From the NCBI GenBank assembly GCA_034509425.1, contig JAVTVJ010001236.1, positions 343,174 through 407,173 on the forward strand: a DNA stretch of 64,000 bases, read 5' to 3'. This stretch comes from Eopsaltria australis (taxonomy: Eukaryota > Chordata > Aves > Passeriformes > Petroicidae). Shown one piece after another: positions 24,591-36,680 of the stretch; position 1 is the stretch's first letter, and each line of letters begins with the position of its first letter. The translations under genes were made by a program, and so were the position numbers. The notes under the pieces were generated by a model. The model saw only the letters and a list, made by a program, of their open reading frames with translations, ran no database searches and was not told the origin of the DNA.

Positions 24591-24978
24591 TGCTTTGAGT
24601 TTCATTGGTATTGAAAAAGATCCTGGAGTCTGAAGGACTGGAGAGTGAACCACAAAAGGGTTCACTGAGGAGGAAGATGGAAACATCTGATTTTTCTGTC
24701 TTCATTTTGTTTATCTCATAAGTGAAAACAAAGGGAGAAAAAAATAAAGTGATGTGCCTGTACAAATCTACTACAGAGCTTTCACTGATGAGCTTTAGTT
24801 ATTTGTATTTTATTTACAATCCTATATGTGCTTGGAGCCATACAGGAAGCTCAACCCTTTCCAAAGCAAAACTCCTGCCCAGGGATTTTTGTTCTTCATG
24901 AAAGAAATCTTTCTTCAAAATCAACTGTGGGGATGGGGCTGTCCAGAAAGGAACATATGTAAGTAAGTATTATCATGT
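24591..24978. other. single-copy spacer
   Basis: Nothing recognised between the AT tract and the next CR1. Confidence 0.45.
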
Positions 24979-25370
24979 TAAGCCTGGGGTTGTTCAGCCT
25001 GTATAAAATAAAGCTCCAGGGACACCTCAGAGCCCCTGCCAGGGCCTCAAGGGGCTCCAGCAGAGCTGCACAGGGACTGGGGACAAGGCATGCAGGCACA
25101 GGACACAGGCAATGGCTTCCCAGTGCCACAGGGCAGGCATGGATGGCATCTTGGGAATTGGGAATTGCTGGCTGGGAGGGTGGGCAGGCCCTGGCCCAGG
25201 GTGCCCAGAGCAGCTGTGGCTGCCCCTGGATCCCTGGCAGTGCCCAAGGCCAGGCTGGACACGGGCTTGGAGCAGCCTGGGACAGTGGAAGGTGTCCCTG
25301 CCATGGCAGGGGGTGGCACTGGATGAGCTTTAATATTCTTTCCAACCCAAACCATCCAGTGATTTTATGA
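24979..25370 (+). mobile_element. CR1 LINE 3' region, GC-rich young subfamily
   Basis: Sense copy of the subfamily also seen at 1-490 and 53572-53975. It holds GGGAATTGGGAATTGCTGG, CCAGAGCAGCTGTGGCTGCC and GGACAGTGGAAGGTGTCCC, and ends CCAGTGATTTTATGA. Overlapping frames on both strands are not genes. Confidence 0.92.
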
Positions 25371-26216
25371 GTGTAAGTTATTTCAGCCCTTGAAACCTAA
25401 AAATTGTTCGGTGAGAGCTGCGAACCTGGGAACACCTATAGACTTTGTGGATTATTCTGAACTATTTCTTGCTTCTTTTCCCTGGGTAGAGTCTACTTTT
25501 TTTCCCTATTGCAAATCACCATTGCTTCTCCTAAAGTCAGAAGTTACAGCCCTAGAAAACATGGAGTCCACTCCACTTCTGCAAATCATCTCAGGTTTCA
25601 GTCTTCCTGCTTTTAGCAATGCCTAAATAAAATCAAACTCTTGGTTTCAGAACAGTAGGAATGACACCAAAAATGCCATCACCACTCACTTCCCTGGGAT
25701 TGGGTGGAGTTTTGCAGCCTGCATGGTTCAGGCATCCACCCACCTCGCTCAACCCATCCCATCCCATCCAGCTGCCTCCTTCCCCCACTGCCCCCTTGCC
25801 CTCCTTTGTGCTCAGGCTGCCTGGTGTTACTGCAGGCTGTAAATTCCCTGGACACCGGCTCAGCATCGCTCTCCTCCCCGGAGAGAGGGAGGGACAAACC
25901 CACCAGCACCTCCCTGAGCTGCAGACAGATGCAACTGGATCAATGCTGCAGCAAACCTGGACGGGGCTCACCCCTGGCACCCCGTTTCTTGACTCCCTTG
26001 GTCCCCATCAAGCTGATGAGCTGCCGGAGCCAGGGCTCTCGTGGAGAATCGAAATGCGTCGTCGAGAAGTGGAGTGGATCCCAAGTAATTAAATGTATAA
26101 ATTAATTCTCCCCTTAAGATATGTTCCTCTCCCATTATTAGGTTTGTCTCAGGGAAAATCCTTGGAGGATCTCCATGAAACTACCACTTCTTCAAATATT
26201 GTCTTTCTGAAGCTTT

Positions 26217-26256
26217 CCTTTCTTTTTCTTTTTTTTTTTTTTCTTTTTCTTTTTCA
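26217..26256. repeat. (TTTC)n/poly-T tract
   Basis: Mostly T with interspersed C, ending TTTTTCAG. It would be an excellent polypyrimidine tract for a splice acceptor, but no open coding stretch follows. Confidence 0.85.
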
Positions 26257-27311
26257 GACCCGATGCCTGCAGCCTGCAATTAAAATAAGTGACATGAAGA
26301 TGTCTTTAAAATAGAGATCTATGAAAAAAACTGAAAGGATTGTCTGTCAAAGGGAGAAAAATGAAAAATAGCAGTCTCAGATCTCTGAATGGATGAATGG
26401 GGAAAATTCCTGTCCGTCCTAGTACCCAAAGGGATAAAACCCAATGATAGCTTCTCAACTGCTTAGCAGATAATGCATGTGCTGTTTTGATGCTAGTAAT
26501 GTGTTTTTTACTTCTTTCTATCTGGGAGGAACGAATCAAATATGAGAAGTGCTGGGACATGATTTTCAACCCATTGCCTTTGATTAAGTGCTTTAACATG
26601 TGAGTCCAGAGACTTGCAATAATACTAATGGGGCATAAAGCACTATAAACAGGACAGGCCTACTTTTGTCCAAATGCCATTATCCTGGAATAAAAAAGAG
26701 CAGCAAATGTAATATGTCCACTGCTAACCTTTTTCTGACAGGAAATTTTCTCTCCTGTGTGCACACCATGAATTATGCTGCATTTTGCCAAAACCGTGAG
26801 CGATTGTTTAATTTCGTGCGAAGGACTGTTTGCTAAGCTTGAACCACTTAGCTCAGTGTAGTATTTAGCTGTGAAAACATGACAGTATGAAGCAAAACAT
26901 GAATGCAAACGGCAGGCAATCTGGGCTGAAATAAAATTTATTTTTATGCCAGGTCTGGAAAAAGGAGGCAAAGACCCGTAAATAAATATTGGGGCAAGCT
27001 GGGTGGTGTTCAGTGACTTTAAATATAGTAAAAAAGCCTCCTGGAAATGCAAGCCACACATTTATCCAGGAAAGATTTGGGAGGTTAGAAACTTTGGCTA
27101 AGTTTGGTTTTAAAAGACATTGAAGAGTCTGCCCCTGTAACATCCCCCTGTGAGGACAAAGCAAGCCCTGCTGCCACACCAGTCTGTCTGGGTGTTTCAG
27201 CACAACTCTTTGGGCCTGGCTCCATGTCACTTCTAACTTTGTGCTGCATTTTATTGCTCTCAGCAAGTTGCAGATTGTCCAACTGTTCTGTCATTTATTG
27301 TAAACGTTTGC

Positions 27312-27358
27312 AAAAAAAAAAAAGAAAAAAAGGAAGAAGGGCAAAAAAAAAAAAAAAA
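27312..27358. repeat. A-rich low-complexity tract
   Basis: Two A runs joined by a short AG-rich linker. Confidence 0.85.
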
Positions 27359-28929
27359 TTCCACAACTCTATAACGTAGTCCTTGGTGTAAATCAAACAT
27401 TCCCTGTCATGTTGATAGCTTGTGTTAGTCTAATGTATTTTATATTACTCAAAAGCATTGAAACCCTGCAGCTTTCTTCATATAGGCCATTATGCGGTTA
27501 TCATTAAATTGTCTTGCAAAGAACATTATCGGTAATTATAGCAGACACTAAAATCAAATGATCAGACTGGGACCTTTAACACCAAGAGGAACCATTAGAA
27601 GTTAATCAAATAAAAGGATGAGAATAATTATGTTAGGATTAAGCAGTAATATGCCAGAAGTTATATACTTTGCTGACTATATATCTTTACTCCCAGCTTC
27701 CTGCCTCTCCTCCTGTTTGATGCTTTTTATGTAATACTTTGGCACAGAATGTAAATGACAGTATTTTTGTGTGCCACAAATGGGGCTTCAGGGTTCAAAT
27801 GAGGTTCATGTCTAAATGGCACAAAAAGCAGCACTATGTAATGATGAAGATAAAAATAATAGTCTTGTGTGTATGGATAATATATATAAAAGTGCAAAGC
27901 TGGAAAAAAAAAATCCATTGGTCAATGAAGCATAAAGTGGTGATAAAAATAGTTGCAACAGGAGGTGAAACCACATGGCTATTGGTTTGCTACTTGAGGT
28001 TGCTTTTTTCTTTCTAAGTGACAGTCTTCCTGCCTTTTGCCTTTTCAACAAGCCACAAGAAATCTCCCCCTGCATACACAGAAATTGCTCCTGTCATTCC
28101 TAGCATTATTCTCTAGGGAAGAACCTTCCTGTCAAATTTGCTCTCGGTGTTTGCACGAGCTTCAAATGGGGAACAGTGTCAAAGCTGTCAACAGAACACA
28201 GAATAGTGGCTAAGGAGGTGATCCTAGGAAAAGCAGGTTGGTTTTGGTTATGGCAGGTGGAGCCAAAACTGAGATCCTTGTAATATTTTTGCCAGGGAAT
28301 GCTGATGAACTGGGCACTGAGACAGTAAGAGCACAAACCTGTCACTTCTGGCAGGAGCCCAAGAGCTGTTTCCCTTACTCATTCCTTCATTAACAGGAGA
28401 ATTTGGTTCTGGGATCCTTGTATTTGTTACCTGTCCCTGCAGAACCCAGGTCCCAGGTGACAATGCACCAGGGCACCCTGGACCCCTTTCCCACTGAAGG
28501 AAAACAAAGCAGTGATGCATTATCCACAGGAAGTCTGGAGTCTGGGATTTTCACCACGTCCTCCTGACATGGAAAGGAGTCATCGGCCCCAAGTCATTCT
28601 GTCGCTCATAGAAAATTTTGCTTTTCATTGGCTTTTGTCTTGGATTTCTTCTCACTGAAGATCACCAAAACAGGAAACCTAATTGGATGAGAGTTGGTGT
28701 TGGAGCAAGAGCATCATCTCACTCTTGAGAAGCTTCAAATTGAATTTTTCTCATATTTAAGGAGTACTGAAGGAAGCCAAGTGGCAGATGTGGAGCTGTT
28801 TTTGAAATCTCTTGCGTGTGCTGAGAAGGAAACTCCCACCTGCCTGGGAACTCGGTGCAGTGCAGGCTCCTCAAGGTTCCATCTGCCCCCCATGCCTTAC
28901 ACAGCCAAGAGAGGAACAGGAATGTCCAT

Positions 28930-29232
28930 TGAATCACAAAAACTTGGAGGCTGGAAGAGCCCTCCAAGGGCATCAAGCCCAACCATTCCTCCCAGCATGG
29001 CCAAGGCCACCACTGACCCTTGTCCCCAGGTGCCACATCCAAGCATTTGTCAAATCCCTCCAGGAATGGTGACCCCATGGCTTCTTTGGGCAGCCCAAGC
29101 AAGGGCTGGACAGCCCTTTTTGTGAAGGAATTTTTCCAAATATCTCATGTAAACCTCCCCTGGCACATCGTGGAGTCATTTCCTCTTGTACTGTCCCTTG
29201 TTAGCTGGGAAAGACACCAACACCCAGGATAA
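28930..29232 (-). mobile_element. CR1 LINE 3' region
   Basis: Antisense: TTGAATCACAAAAACTTGGA, CTGACCCTTGTCCCCAGGTG, GGGCTGGACAGCCCTTTTTG. It ends within the part equivalent to the CTCTTGTACTGTCCCTTG stretch. Confidence 0.88.
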
Positions 29233-29384
29233 GAGACTGATCTTATGTCTACAGAGTCTTAAAAAGGTGAAAGATTTTTTCCATCAACCAAGCACAGGAG
29301 AGAGGAATTACTTTTTCTTCTGACCCAAGCAATCCAGTGCTAGCCATAAGGATACTAGCTTTGCTGAAAAAAATAAAAATGATC

Positions 29385-29419
29385 TTTTTTTTTTTTTTCA
29401 TTTCCCCCCCCCCCCCCCC
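29385..29419. repeat. T14 followed by C16 homopolymers
   Basis: A run of fourteen T, then CATTT, then sixteen C. Such a long C run is rare in vertebrate DNA. Confidence 0.9.
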
Positions 29420-29813
29420 AAGATCTAAGGAGGAAATAGTATTTTGAGAATGGAAACTTAAAGAAGAGGAAGGGGGCTGTCCAGTGTTAGCTGCAAATTA
29501 CTTTTTGTTTATTTTTTGTGGAGTTGAAAAGGTAATTTAAAAAATTATTTGGGGGCTAGTCAAAATGGTCATGGTGTAATGAAACTATTTCTTTCCTATT
29601 TTTAAACCTTTAAAAATAAAACCTATTAGGAAAATTTCAAAATTTAATTTATTTTTTAGAAATTGTTTTCTTTTAGATTTTCCAACTATTTTTTTTCCGT
29701 TTTAACCTCTTCCACAAATAAAACACAAATCAACCAAGTTTGCCTAAAAAAATTTTTTTTGGCTACAAAATATAAAAACGTTACCATCACTCATTGCATC
29801 AGACAAAATCAGA
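29420..29813. other. AT-rich DNA, no gene seen
   Basis: Strongly AT-rich, with repeated words like AAAATTTCAAAATTTAATTT. It may be a very old, decayed repeat; I could not assign it. Confidence 0.45.
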
Positions 29814-29945
29814 GCCATAGAATAACAGAATCATAGAATAGTTTGGGTTGGAATAGACTTTAATGATCATTGAGTTCAAGTCTCCCATGCCATGAACAGA
29901 GAAACTTTCCACTAGGCAAACCCAAGAACATTTCCCATTTAAAAA
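29814..29945 (-). mobile_element. CR1 LINE 3' end fragment
   Basis: Antisense, with two copies of the terminal octamer-type repeat (AATAACAGAATCATAGAATA), then GTTTGGGTTGGAATAGAC. It decays after about 130 bases. Confidence 0.85.
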
Positions 29946-30464
29946 CCCAGAAGATCTGTAAAAGTAAGTTTGCAACCCCAAAATGGTTGTCTTGTGTGCC
30001 TTGCCTTCACAAGGTGTTGAGGTAAAACATCTCAGTCCTTAGAGTATCCAGCCTTCCAAAGGTCGTGGGAAGAGTGGCTGGTGGAGAAAAATTTGCTGAG
30101 GAAAACACAGTCTGAGTTTTGGGTGTGCTCTGATTTCAGCTTTTCAGGTGGACTGCTGAAAAATTTTAGATGAGGGGTTTAAAATCTTTGCTAGAAAACC
30201 AAGCTGGGTGGGACATCCGAAAAAACTTTGCAGAAGCTTTGTATTTCCTCTAAATTCCTTTTTATTTTTTAAGAAATTATTTTTCATAGTCACCATAGCA
30301 GAATTGTGAGTTTGTCTCCTCTGTTTATGAGACTGTAATGACCACTTTCTCTGAGCAAAGATTACCTTCTTTCTCTTGATCACATATTTTAGGAAGCTCT
30401 CATGATCTGCTGCTGGTCTTCACAGCTCTGCAGGCTCACGGCCACATTTTTAGGACAGAGATTT
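29946..30464. other. single-copy spacer
   Basis: Nothing recognised. Confidence 0.45.
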
Positions 30465-30625
30465 CATAGAATCCTGGAATGGTTTTGGCTGAAAGGGACA
30501 TTAAAACTCATCACCCTCCACCTCCTGTCATGGGCAGGGACACCTTCCACCATCCCAGGGTGCTCCAAGCCCCGTCCAACCTGGCCTTGGACACTGCCAG
30601 GGATGGAGCAGCCAGGGCCAGGATG
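30465..30625 (-). mobile_element. CR1 LINE 3' end
   Basis: Antisense: TTCATAGAATCCTGGAATGG, TCATGGGCAGGGACACCTTC, CCAAGCCCCGTCCAACCTGG. It ends at GGGATGGAGCAGCC. Confidence 0.88.
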
Positions 30626-30633
30626 GTACAGGG

Positions 30634-30770
30634 GTCACAGAATCATTTAGGTAGGAAAAGATCTCCAAAATCACCAAGCCCAGCCTTCACTGACCACATT
30701 GTCAAACAAACCACAGCACTGAGTGCCACATCCAGCTGTTTCTTGAACACCTTCAGGGGGGAAGTCAGGG
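30634..30770 (-). mobile_element. second CR1 LINE 3' end, different subfamily, same orientation
   Basis: Starts with its own tail (GTCACAGAATCATTTAGGTA), then AAATCACCAAGCCCAGCC, GTGCCACATCCAGCTG and TTGAACACCTTCAGGGGG. It lies only about 10 bases from the previous copy, so two separate insertions are in tandem. Confidence 0.8.
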
Positions 30771-33024
30771 ATACAGGGATGTGGGAATGCGGGGACACAG
30801 GCCCATCTACCCAGCAGGCAGGAAGGAAACTCCTTCTGCTACAGGACAATCGCTTCATTGCATCTTCACCCATGAAACGATGCTAGGGAAACAACTGATG
30901 CTCCAAGAGTCAACACCAAAAGTCTTCAAAATTGTAAAATTAAAAAAGTTTTGTATCTCATATGGACATGAAAAATCCATGATGTGTTTCCTGCTTGTTC
31001 TGGGGCCATAAAATTCCCTTAAATCAGAACAGAATTATAACCATCAAAGTCATATGGACACGTGTGCAGCCACCCCAGCTATGCCACTGCATTGCACTGA
31101 CAGCACAGCAAAGCCTTTTTCCCCATTAAATCTGCTGAGACATGACTGCAACAGCCAGTTCCTTCTAATACCTCATAATTTGATTTCACAACCTGTTGTG
31201 CTGATTCAGAGATTTTGACTGAGCGCTGCACTGATTGAATTTTAATTGTGGTATTAATTCAACAGTTTCCTCTTCCAGATCTGCACATTGATAAAAATTG
31301 GAGCAAAACAGCCCTGCAAAGTCCAAGCTGAAGTGTGGGAGTAATCCAGGGACTTGCCAGGTCTGGATAAAATCCATTACCTGACACCATTCCAAGCAGG
31401 TCTCCGAGACCAGAAAATTTAAATGGCAATGACCACCACAGCTTGCTCACTCCAGCAGCTCTGAGCTGTGGCAAAAGTAGGATTTCTTCAGCTACAAGCA
31501 GCAAGGGTCCTGTGGGTTGGCAGAGAGGATGAACATCTCCACATCCACCTCTTGGTGCCACCTCAGCCCTGGGTGAGCTGTCACCAGGGTTTGTGTCACA
31601 GGAGTTTGGGTGGGGCACTGGACTGGCCAAGGGTTTCCCTCAGCTTCACCCAGGGCTGCTTGGGGAGGCTGCAGGAAGGAGGAAAGTGCCTCTCCCCACG
31701 CACAGAGTTTGTAATGAGCTGGAGTTGGGCTCCTCATTAGACCCTTTAAAATAACTTTACCAAGGGATAAAAACCAAAGGGTCTTTCAAAAGTCTCGAAA
31801 AGTCAACCTACTGGAGGAAACAAACTGATTTTATTGTTTTTCACAAAAACACAGCTGGTTTCACTCTTTGCCAATGTAAGCCATTATTACTTTTTCATTA
31901 AAACTTTTGCTTTACTATGGGAAACAAACTTCCTTTACAGAGGAAACCATATGCAAAGTGACCTTCTTCCAGTCTGTACATGGAGTGAATGCTCCTCCTT
32001 TCCAAAACTTTCCATGTTAGAAATAATATAAAGGATTCCCAGCACTCAACAGCTCATGCCCAGTTCACTCTTCCTTTTCCACTGGATTTTATTGAACCAC
32101 CTGGGATTATTTTGGGAAAGATGGTTGAAGGTTTTAGGAATTAATTGGTATAACATGAAAAGTAATGGAAAAATATGGTCATGTATATTCATTCTGAATT
32201 TAAAATCAAGTTGTTTCTACTTAGATCCTGTTTATGGCCTTTTCTCTTGGTTATTCTAATGAATTTTAATTTACTGGCAGGGTTGTTTGGTGGAATGAGG
32301 AGTTTACTGGCAGGAGTGTTGGAGAGAATTGGAGAGAGGACAACTTAATGTGTTACCCACAGACATTTGGCAATGAAAAGGAGTTAAAATGCTTCATGCC
32401 CCAAATTGGAAAACCAAACTCCCGGGGTGAATTACCTGTCCCATCCCACAGTTCAGCTTTCAAGTGCAGTACACGCCAGTGAACTCCTGGTGAACCAGAC
32501 CCAAAGCCAGACTTATTTGCAGAAGTTATCTGGCAAATAATGTAAAGTAATGAATCAATTTGAGAAAACTACAATCTGTTCTTGGATGAATGAAGAGCAG
32601 GAAAGGTCTGATTTTACAAAGGAAATAAATCATTATAAATTATTAGTCCAGCTGTACTATTAACATTAATAAAGTTCCCAAAATAATTAACAAGAAAACT
32701 TTCTTTATTAACAAATTATCAAGCCCTCAATCACTGCCCTTCCAAAATATTAGGTTTTTGCCTCACAGGGCGTGCTTTGGTGGTTTTATTAATCTGGTGT
32801 GGAAATAAGAGACTGTGGCCATCTCTGGACATGGTGTTAGTGCAGGGGATCAGCTTTTCCACCCAGAGAAACATCCCCTTGCTACCTCAGAGCCAAAGGT
32901 ACTTGGAAAAATTGGGGAAACCTTCCCTACAATCAGAAGTGCTTGAACTCTGACCAACCAAACATTTGCACTGTGTCTTTAACACTTAGCTGAAAGTGAG
33001 GAAGATGTTAAAGTGCTGAAAAAG
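30771..33024. other. single-copy DNA, no gene seen
   Basis: 32600-32760 is AT-rich and complex (GTACTATTAACATTAATAAAG) and may be a conserved element. No coding support; the 123-codon frame at 31259-31630 (-) is unremarkable. Confidence 0.45.
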
Positions 33025-33178
33025 GCTTGAAAATGTTCCAGGCCAGGCTGGATGGAGCTCTGACCAACCTGGGATAGTGGAAGGTGTCCCTGACCATGGC
33101 TGGGGGTGGAATGAGATGGGCTTTTATGCCCCTTCCAACCCAAACCATTCTGGGATTCTTGGATTCCAGGATTCTCTA
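33025..33178 (+). mobile_element. CR1 LINE 3' end
   Basis: Sense: TTCCAGGCCAGGCTGGATGG, GGATAGTGGAAGGTGTCCC, and a terminus in three decayed repeats (ATTCTGGGATTCTTGGATTC). Confidence 0.88.
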
Positions 33179-36124
33179 AGAGCTTTCTTGTACAAAGCCA
33201 TAGATTATTAAAGTTGATCACTGGGATTGGTCTGGTGACAATGAAATATCTGCTGGAAAATTAAGTAGGAGATGCATTAGGGAAGGGAAGAAAGGAAGGC
33301 AAGGCAAAAAACATAAATGTTCAGTCCACAGACAGTCAGAATCTCTCTCCTGTGTCCTCCTGAGACTCTTTCCTAAGGCTTGCTGAAACACAGTGCACAT
33401 TTTGCCATTTTTGGGCCATCTTTGGTACCACAGAGTGTTATTAGAATTATACCTAGCAAGGAGTGAGTCTTGCTAATGCTGAGTAAGGACTTGAGCACAT
33501 TCCTGTAGCAGAAGAACCCAGAGACAGACTTTTAGCACCAAAATGTGAGAGGACAAATTTTTCTTTGGTCTTCACTGAAACTGGCTCCACTTCTTTTTTT
33601 TTTCAGGTGCCCTGCCAGCTACACTGGAAATTTATGATGTGCTGAGAGAGACTCTGAAAAATCCTTTATTTCTGTAATGCTTGTGAAAATTGTCTCACCA
33701 GCCTTGCAGGTGCATTTTGGCATCTTGGGCTAGTGAGATAAAGATGCACTGGTTCTGATATTGTCTGGGAGAGAGGGTCAAGATGTGCAAGTCCTGAAAT
33801 CAGACTGAGAAATGTCACTGCAGGGACACTGCACTGACACTTATCCTGAAGCCTGATGCTCCCTCACTGTGCAGGGCAAGAGGAAATAAATCCCACCCTC
33901 AGTGACAGAGTGAAGAGAGGGCAGCGAGTCCTTATGAATCTTGGGGAAGTCCTGACAAAAAGCAGATACAAACAAATTAAGACACAAAGATCCAATGAAA
34001 AGAACAGCAAAGCAAGGAGCATTTCATAAAGTTCCCAATTACACTGTTTCTGTCTTTAAGAAGCAGTGTTTGCAACAAGCAGTAAAGGTCTGGTTGTAGT
34101 CCACAAATCCAGCTTTTAATTTGGTTTTAAAAACAGAAATATCCACTTTTCTTGTGACCTGACAGAAAGAATGACCATTAAAAGAAAGGAATAAATGAAA
34201 GGAACAAATGGCTCTAAAGAAAGGAATGCTAAAATGAAACTTGTCTCTGGAGGGTAGGAGAGTTTCTTAATCATATTTCACTTTTTTTTTTCTCACCTAG
34301 ATGTATATCTTCTTTCAAAGCCTGATGGCCAGAGAAATGAAAGGTCCCTTTCACCATTAAGTAACTATAGAAGTTTTACCTTGCTAGATTATTTGTAAGT
34401 TGTAACTAAAATAAAAAAATGCCCTGTCAGAAGAAGGCTTAAAAAAGTGTAATATTTTGTTTTATTTAGCAACTACTTGGGAAAATTTAACACCGAGACA
34501 GAAAGGTTGCAGAGCAAGTAGCACTTCATAAATTGCTTGAGCCCTAATCAATACATATTGTCATCTAGTCAGGTCCTCCAAGCAGATTTTTCTTTGCCCT
34601 GCCTCAAAAGCGTATTTTATGAGGTTGTTACTAGCTTGTGCTGCAAGGCCTGGCCTAATGAATCTGTCACTGGCACTATTGATTGACATGCCAGTGTAAG
34701 TGAGACATGTGATTCCGATTGACTTCCTAATTACTGCTGCTGTGATGTCTCACCAACTGGTAAGGCCAGAGGTTAATAGTTTTGATGTTCAGCCATTGCT
34801 GGCTCTGGAAGCTGGAGTTAAACCAGCTCGTTGGAAGTCAATATCTGAATCAAGTTCTCAAGGCTACTTTCGAAGCTGATCAATTAAGCCCTCCTTGTTC
34901 CCCCTCTTGTTGCCTGACAAGGCTTTGATGAGTGGGGACCTCTAAAGCTGGCGGTTTAAGGCAGAGCAGGGAGGTTGGTGAGATTTAAATGCAGCGTGTT
35001 TCTGCCAGCAAAGAGACAGAATCCTGCTCCTCCTTCCCACTGCAGGGAGCAGGGCTCAGGTTTCCAAAAGCTCCTGGGTGTCCCAAGTGTCCTCACCACA
35101 TGGATATTGTTTAGGATATTCATACAAGATGAGGGACAATAGTCACACCCTCCTGTCCGTCCATTCCACCCCACAGTGGGAGGATAATGGTCACTCACCC
35201 TCTGTGCTTGGACAGTCCTCAGCTGTGAAATGGTCCTGGCCCAGAATTAGGCACAAGAACCTACACTTCATTTACAGGATGTGTTCCTCACCTTAATTTC
35301 AGAGAAAATGACCCTGAAATGAGGCAGTGCATCTGTGATGGTCACCTGAGAGTGAAGACAGCCAGGGAAGCTGGCTAGGGAGGGCAGGAGCTGCTCCAGG
35401 TGTCTGCCCAGAGCACAGGGCCTCTGAGATGCGTTTTGAGGTGCTGTAGAATTTAGGGATTTTGCTGTAGAAAAAAAATGCAACAGAATGAAACAGATGC
35501 CTCAACCCAAAGGACCTGATGGCCGAGTACTCTGTCTGACCATCGCTCCTGGCTCAAGCCCAGAGACGAATATAAGAACATGGCAAGAAAAATCACTTTG
35601 CATCAAACGTATCCTCTAAGCATCCAGCAGAAGGGCATCCTGAAGTGAGACTGACAGATGTGTATAAGAGGCCTTCATGCATTTCCCTTCCATTAATTAG
35701 TTCTATTGAGTCCTGAAATCATACCAATTTAGCTTCCACCTCATCTGTTTTTGGCAAGGTGTGCAGCCCCCGATGTAGAGCAGGAACAATGTATCTCCTT
35801 TGGCTTTACACACCTCTGTCTCCACACCCACCTGTTTTTGTGGGCTTTCCTGCACCTTATGTGAAGCCATTCTTCTCTTGGACAATCCTGCCTGTGTTGT
35901 TCCTAAACTTTTCTTCAGGGGACAGGAGATCAAGAAAGGGATGATGCAGATGTAACATTAATTCATGCAGCTGCATAACATTCCTGGCTTGTTCTTCACT
36001 CCTTCTTGGTAACCATCAGCAGCCAGTTTGCTTTTCTGCCTGTAATCAAGCAGTGAGCTAACAGTTTCTCAGAATTACCTGTTGTAACACCAAATTCTCT
36101 TTTCTGAAGGTAGCAGACAAGTCA
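33179..36124. other. single-copy DNA with regulatory-looking island
   Basis: 34640-34765 carries a PBX/MEIS-like composite motif (see findings). 35500-36060 is complex unique sequence that adjoins the old LINE and could be part of it or a conserved element. No exon is supported. Confidence 0.45.
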
Positions 36125-36680
36125 GAGTACATGTGTGCGCACTACTTTGCATTTAGCAATGTTGAACTTCAATTTTATTTTCTCATCACTCGGGGCTGCA
36201 AATCTCAGCAAGTCTCAGCAGTCAGCTCTGGCTTTTACCACCCTGAATAATTCAATAATATCACTGAGCTTTGTCATCTCACTATCCACACTCCTTCCTG
36301 GGTTATTTATGAATATGCTGGACTGAATGGGTCTTACTACAGATACAAATGTGTTCCATTGGTAACTTGTGCAAATTATTCCTATGTTCTGTTTCCTGGG
36401 GATTTTACCCACCTAGTTATTAATTGATTAAAGGTCCTACCCTTCTAGCTGCTCCTTAAACTTTCAGGATGGAATGCCATAGAAAGCCTACCTATCTACT
36501 ATCAGATTACCTTTTCCATATGCTTAACAAGACCTTCAGAGAGCTCTAACAGATTTATAAGCTTGTCGTCCCTTTATGAAGGATGGGTTGAGCCTTCTTT
36601 GCTGTATTGTATTTACCATGAATGCCCTGATGATCATCTTTGCATCTAACAGTTTACTTAGTGCAGATGTGAGACTTATG
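36125..36680 (-). pseudogene. fossil reverse transcriptase of an old CR1/L2-type LINE
   Basis: Read on the minus strand, the translated words occur in the order expected for the reverse transcriptase of CR1/L2-clade LINEs. A decayed AFDKVP motif (AFYGIP, 36471-36488) comes first. Next is IFINNPGRSVDSEMTKL (about 36318-36266), matching the family's FIND..G..SE..KF block. The FADD catalytic box follows as LSDI (36268-36257). Then come LFRVVKARADC and finally KFNIAKCKVV (about 36172-36143), matching KFN..KCKV. Frameshifts and stops break it throughout, and the second catalytic aspartate is lost, so it is inactive. It is far more diverged than the CR1 3' ends elsewhere in the window. The ends are approximate; traces may continue to about 37300. 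The family-level call rests on motif order. CR1 versus L2/L3 is not resolved. Confidence 0.82.

Larger units (their letters stand above)
25371..28929. other. single-copy DNA with a CpG-rich patch and a regulatory-looking core
   Basis: 25730-26090 is GC-rich with clustered CpG. 26860-27010 and 27380-27720 are AT-rich, complex, and look like conserved noncoding elements. No exon is supported; the 143-codon frame at 25661-26092 is proline-rich and featureless. Confidence 0.45.

Noticed and set aside
26217..26290. Polypyrimidine tract plus TTTTTCAG as a splice acceptor
   Set aside because: The downstream sequence has early stops in the useful frames and no donor.
29500..29760. AT-rich block considered as an old repeat
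   Set aside because: Words are too low-complexity to assign to any family.
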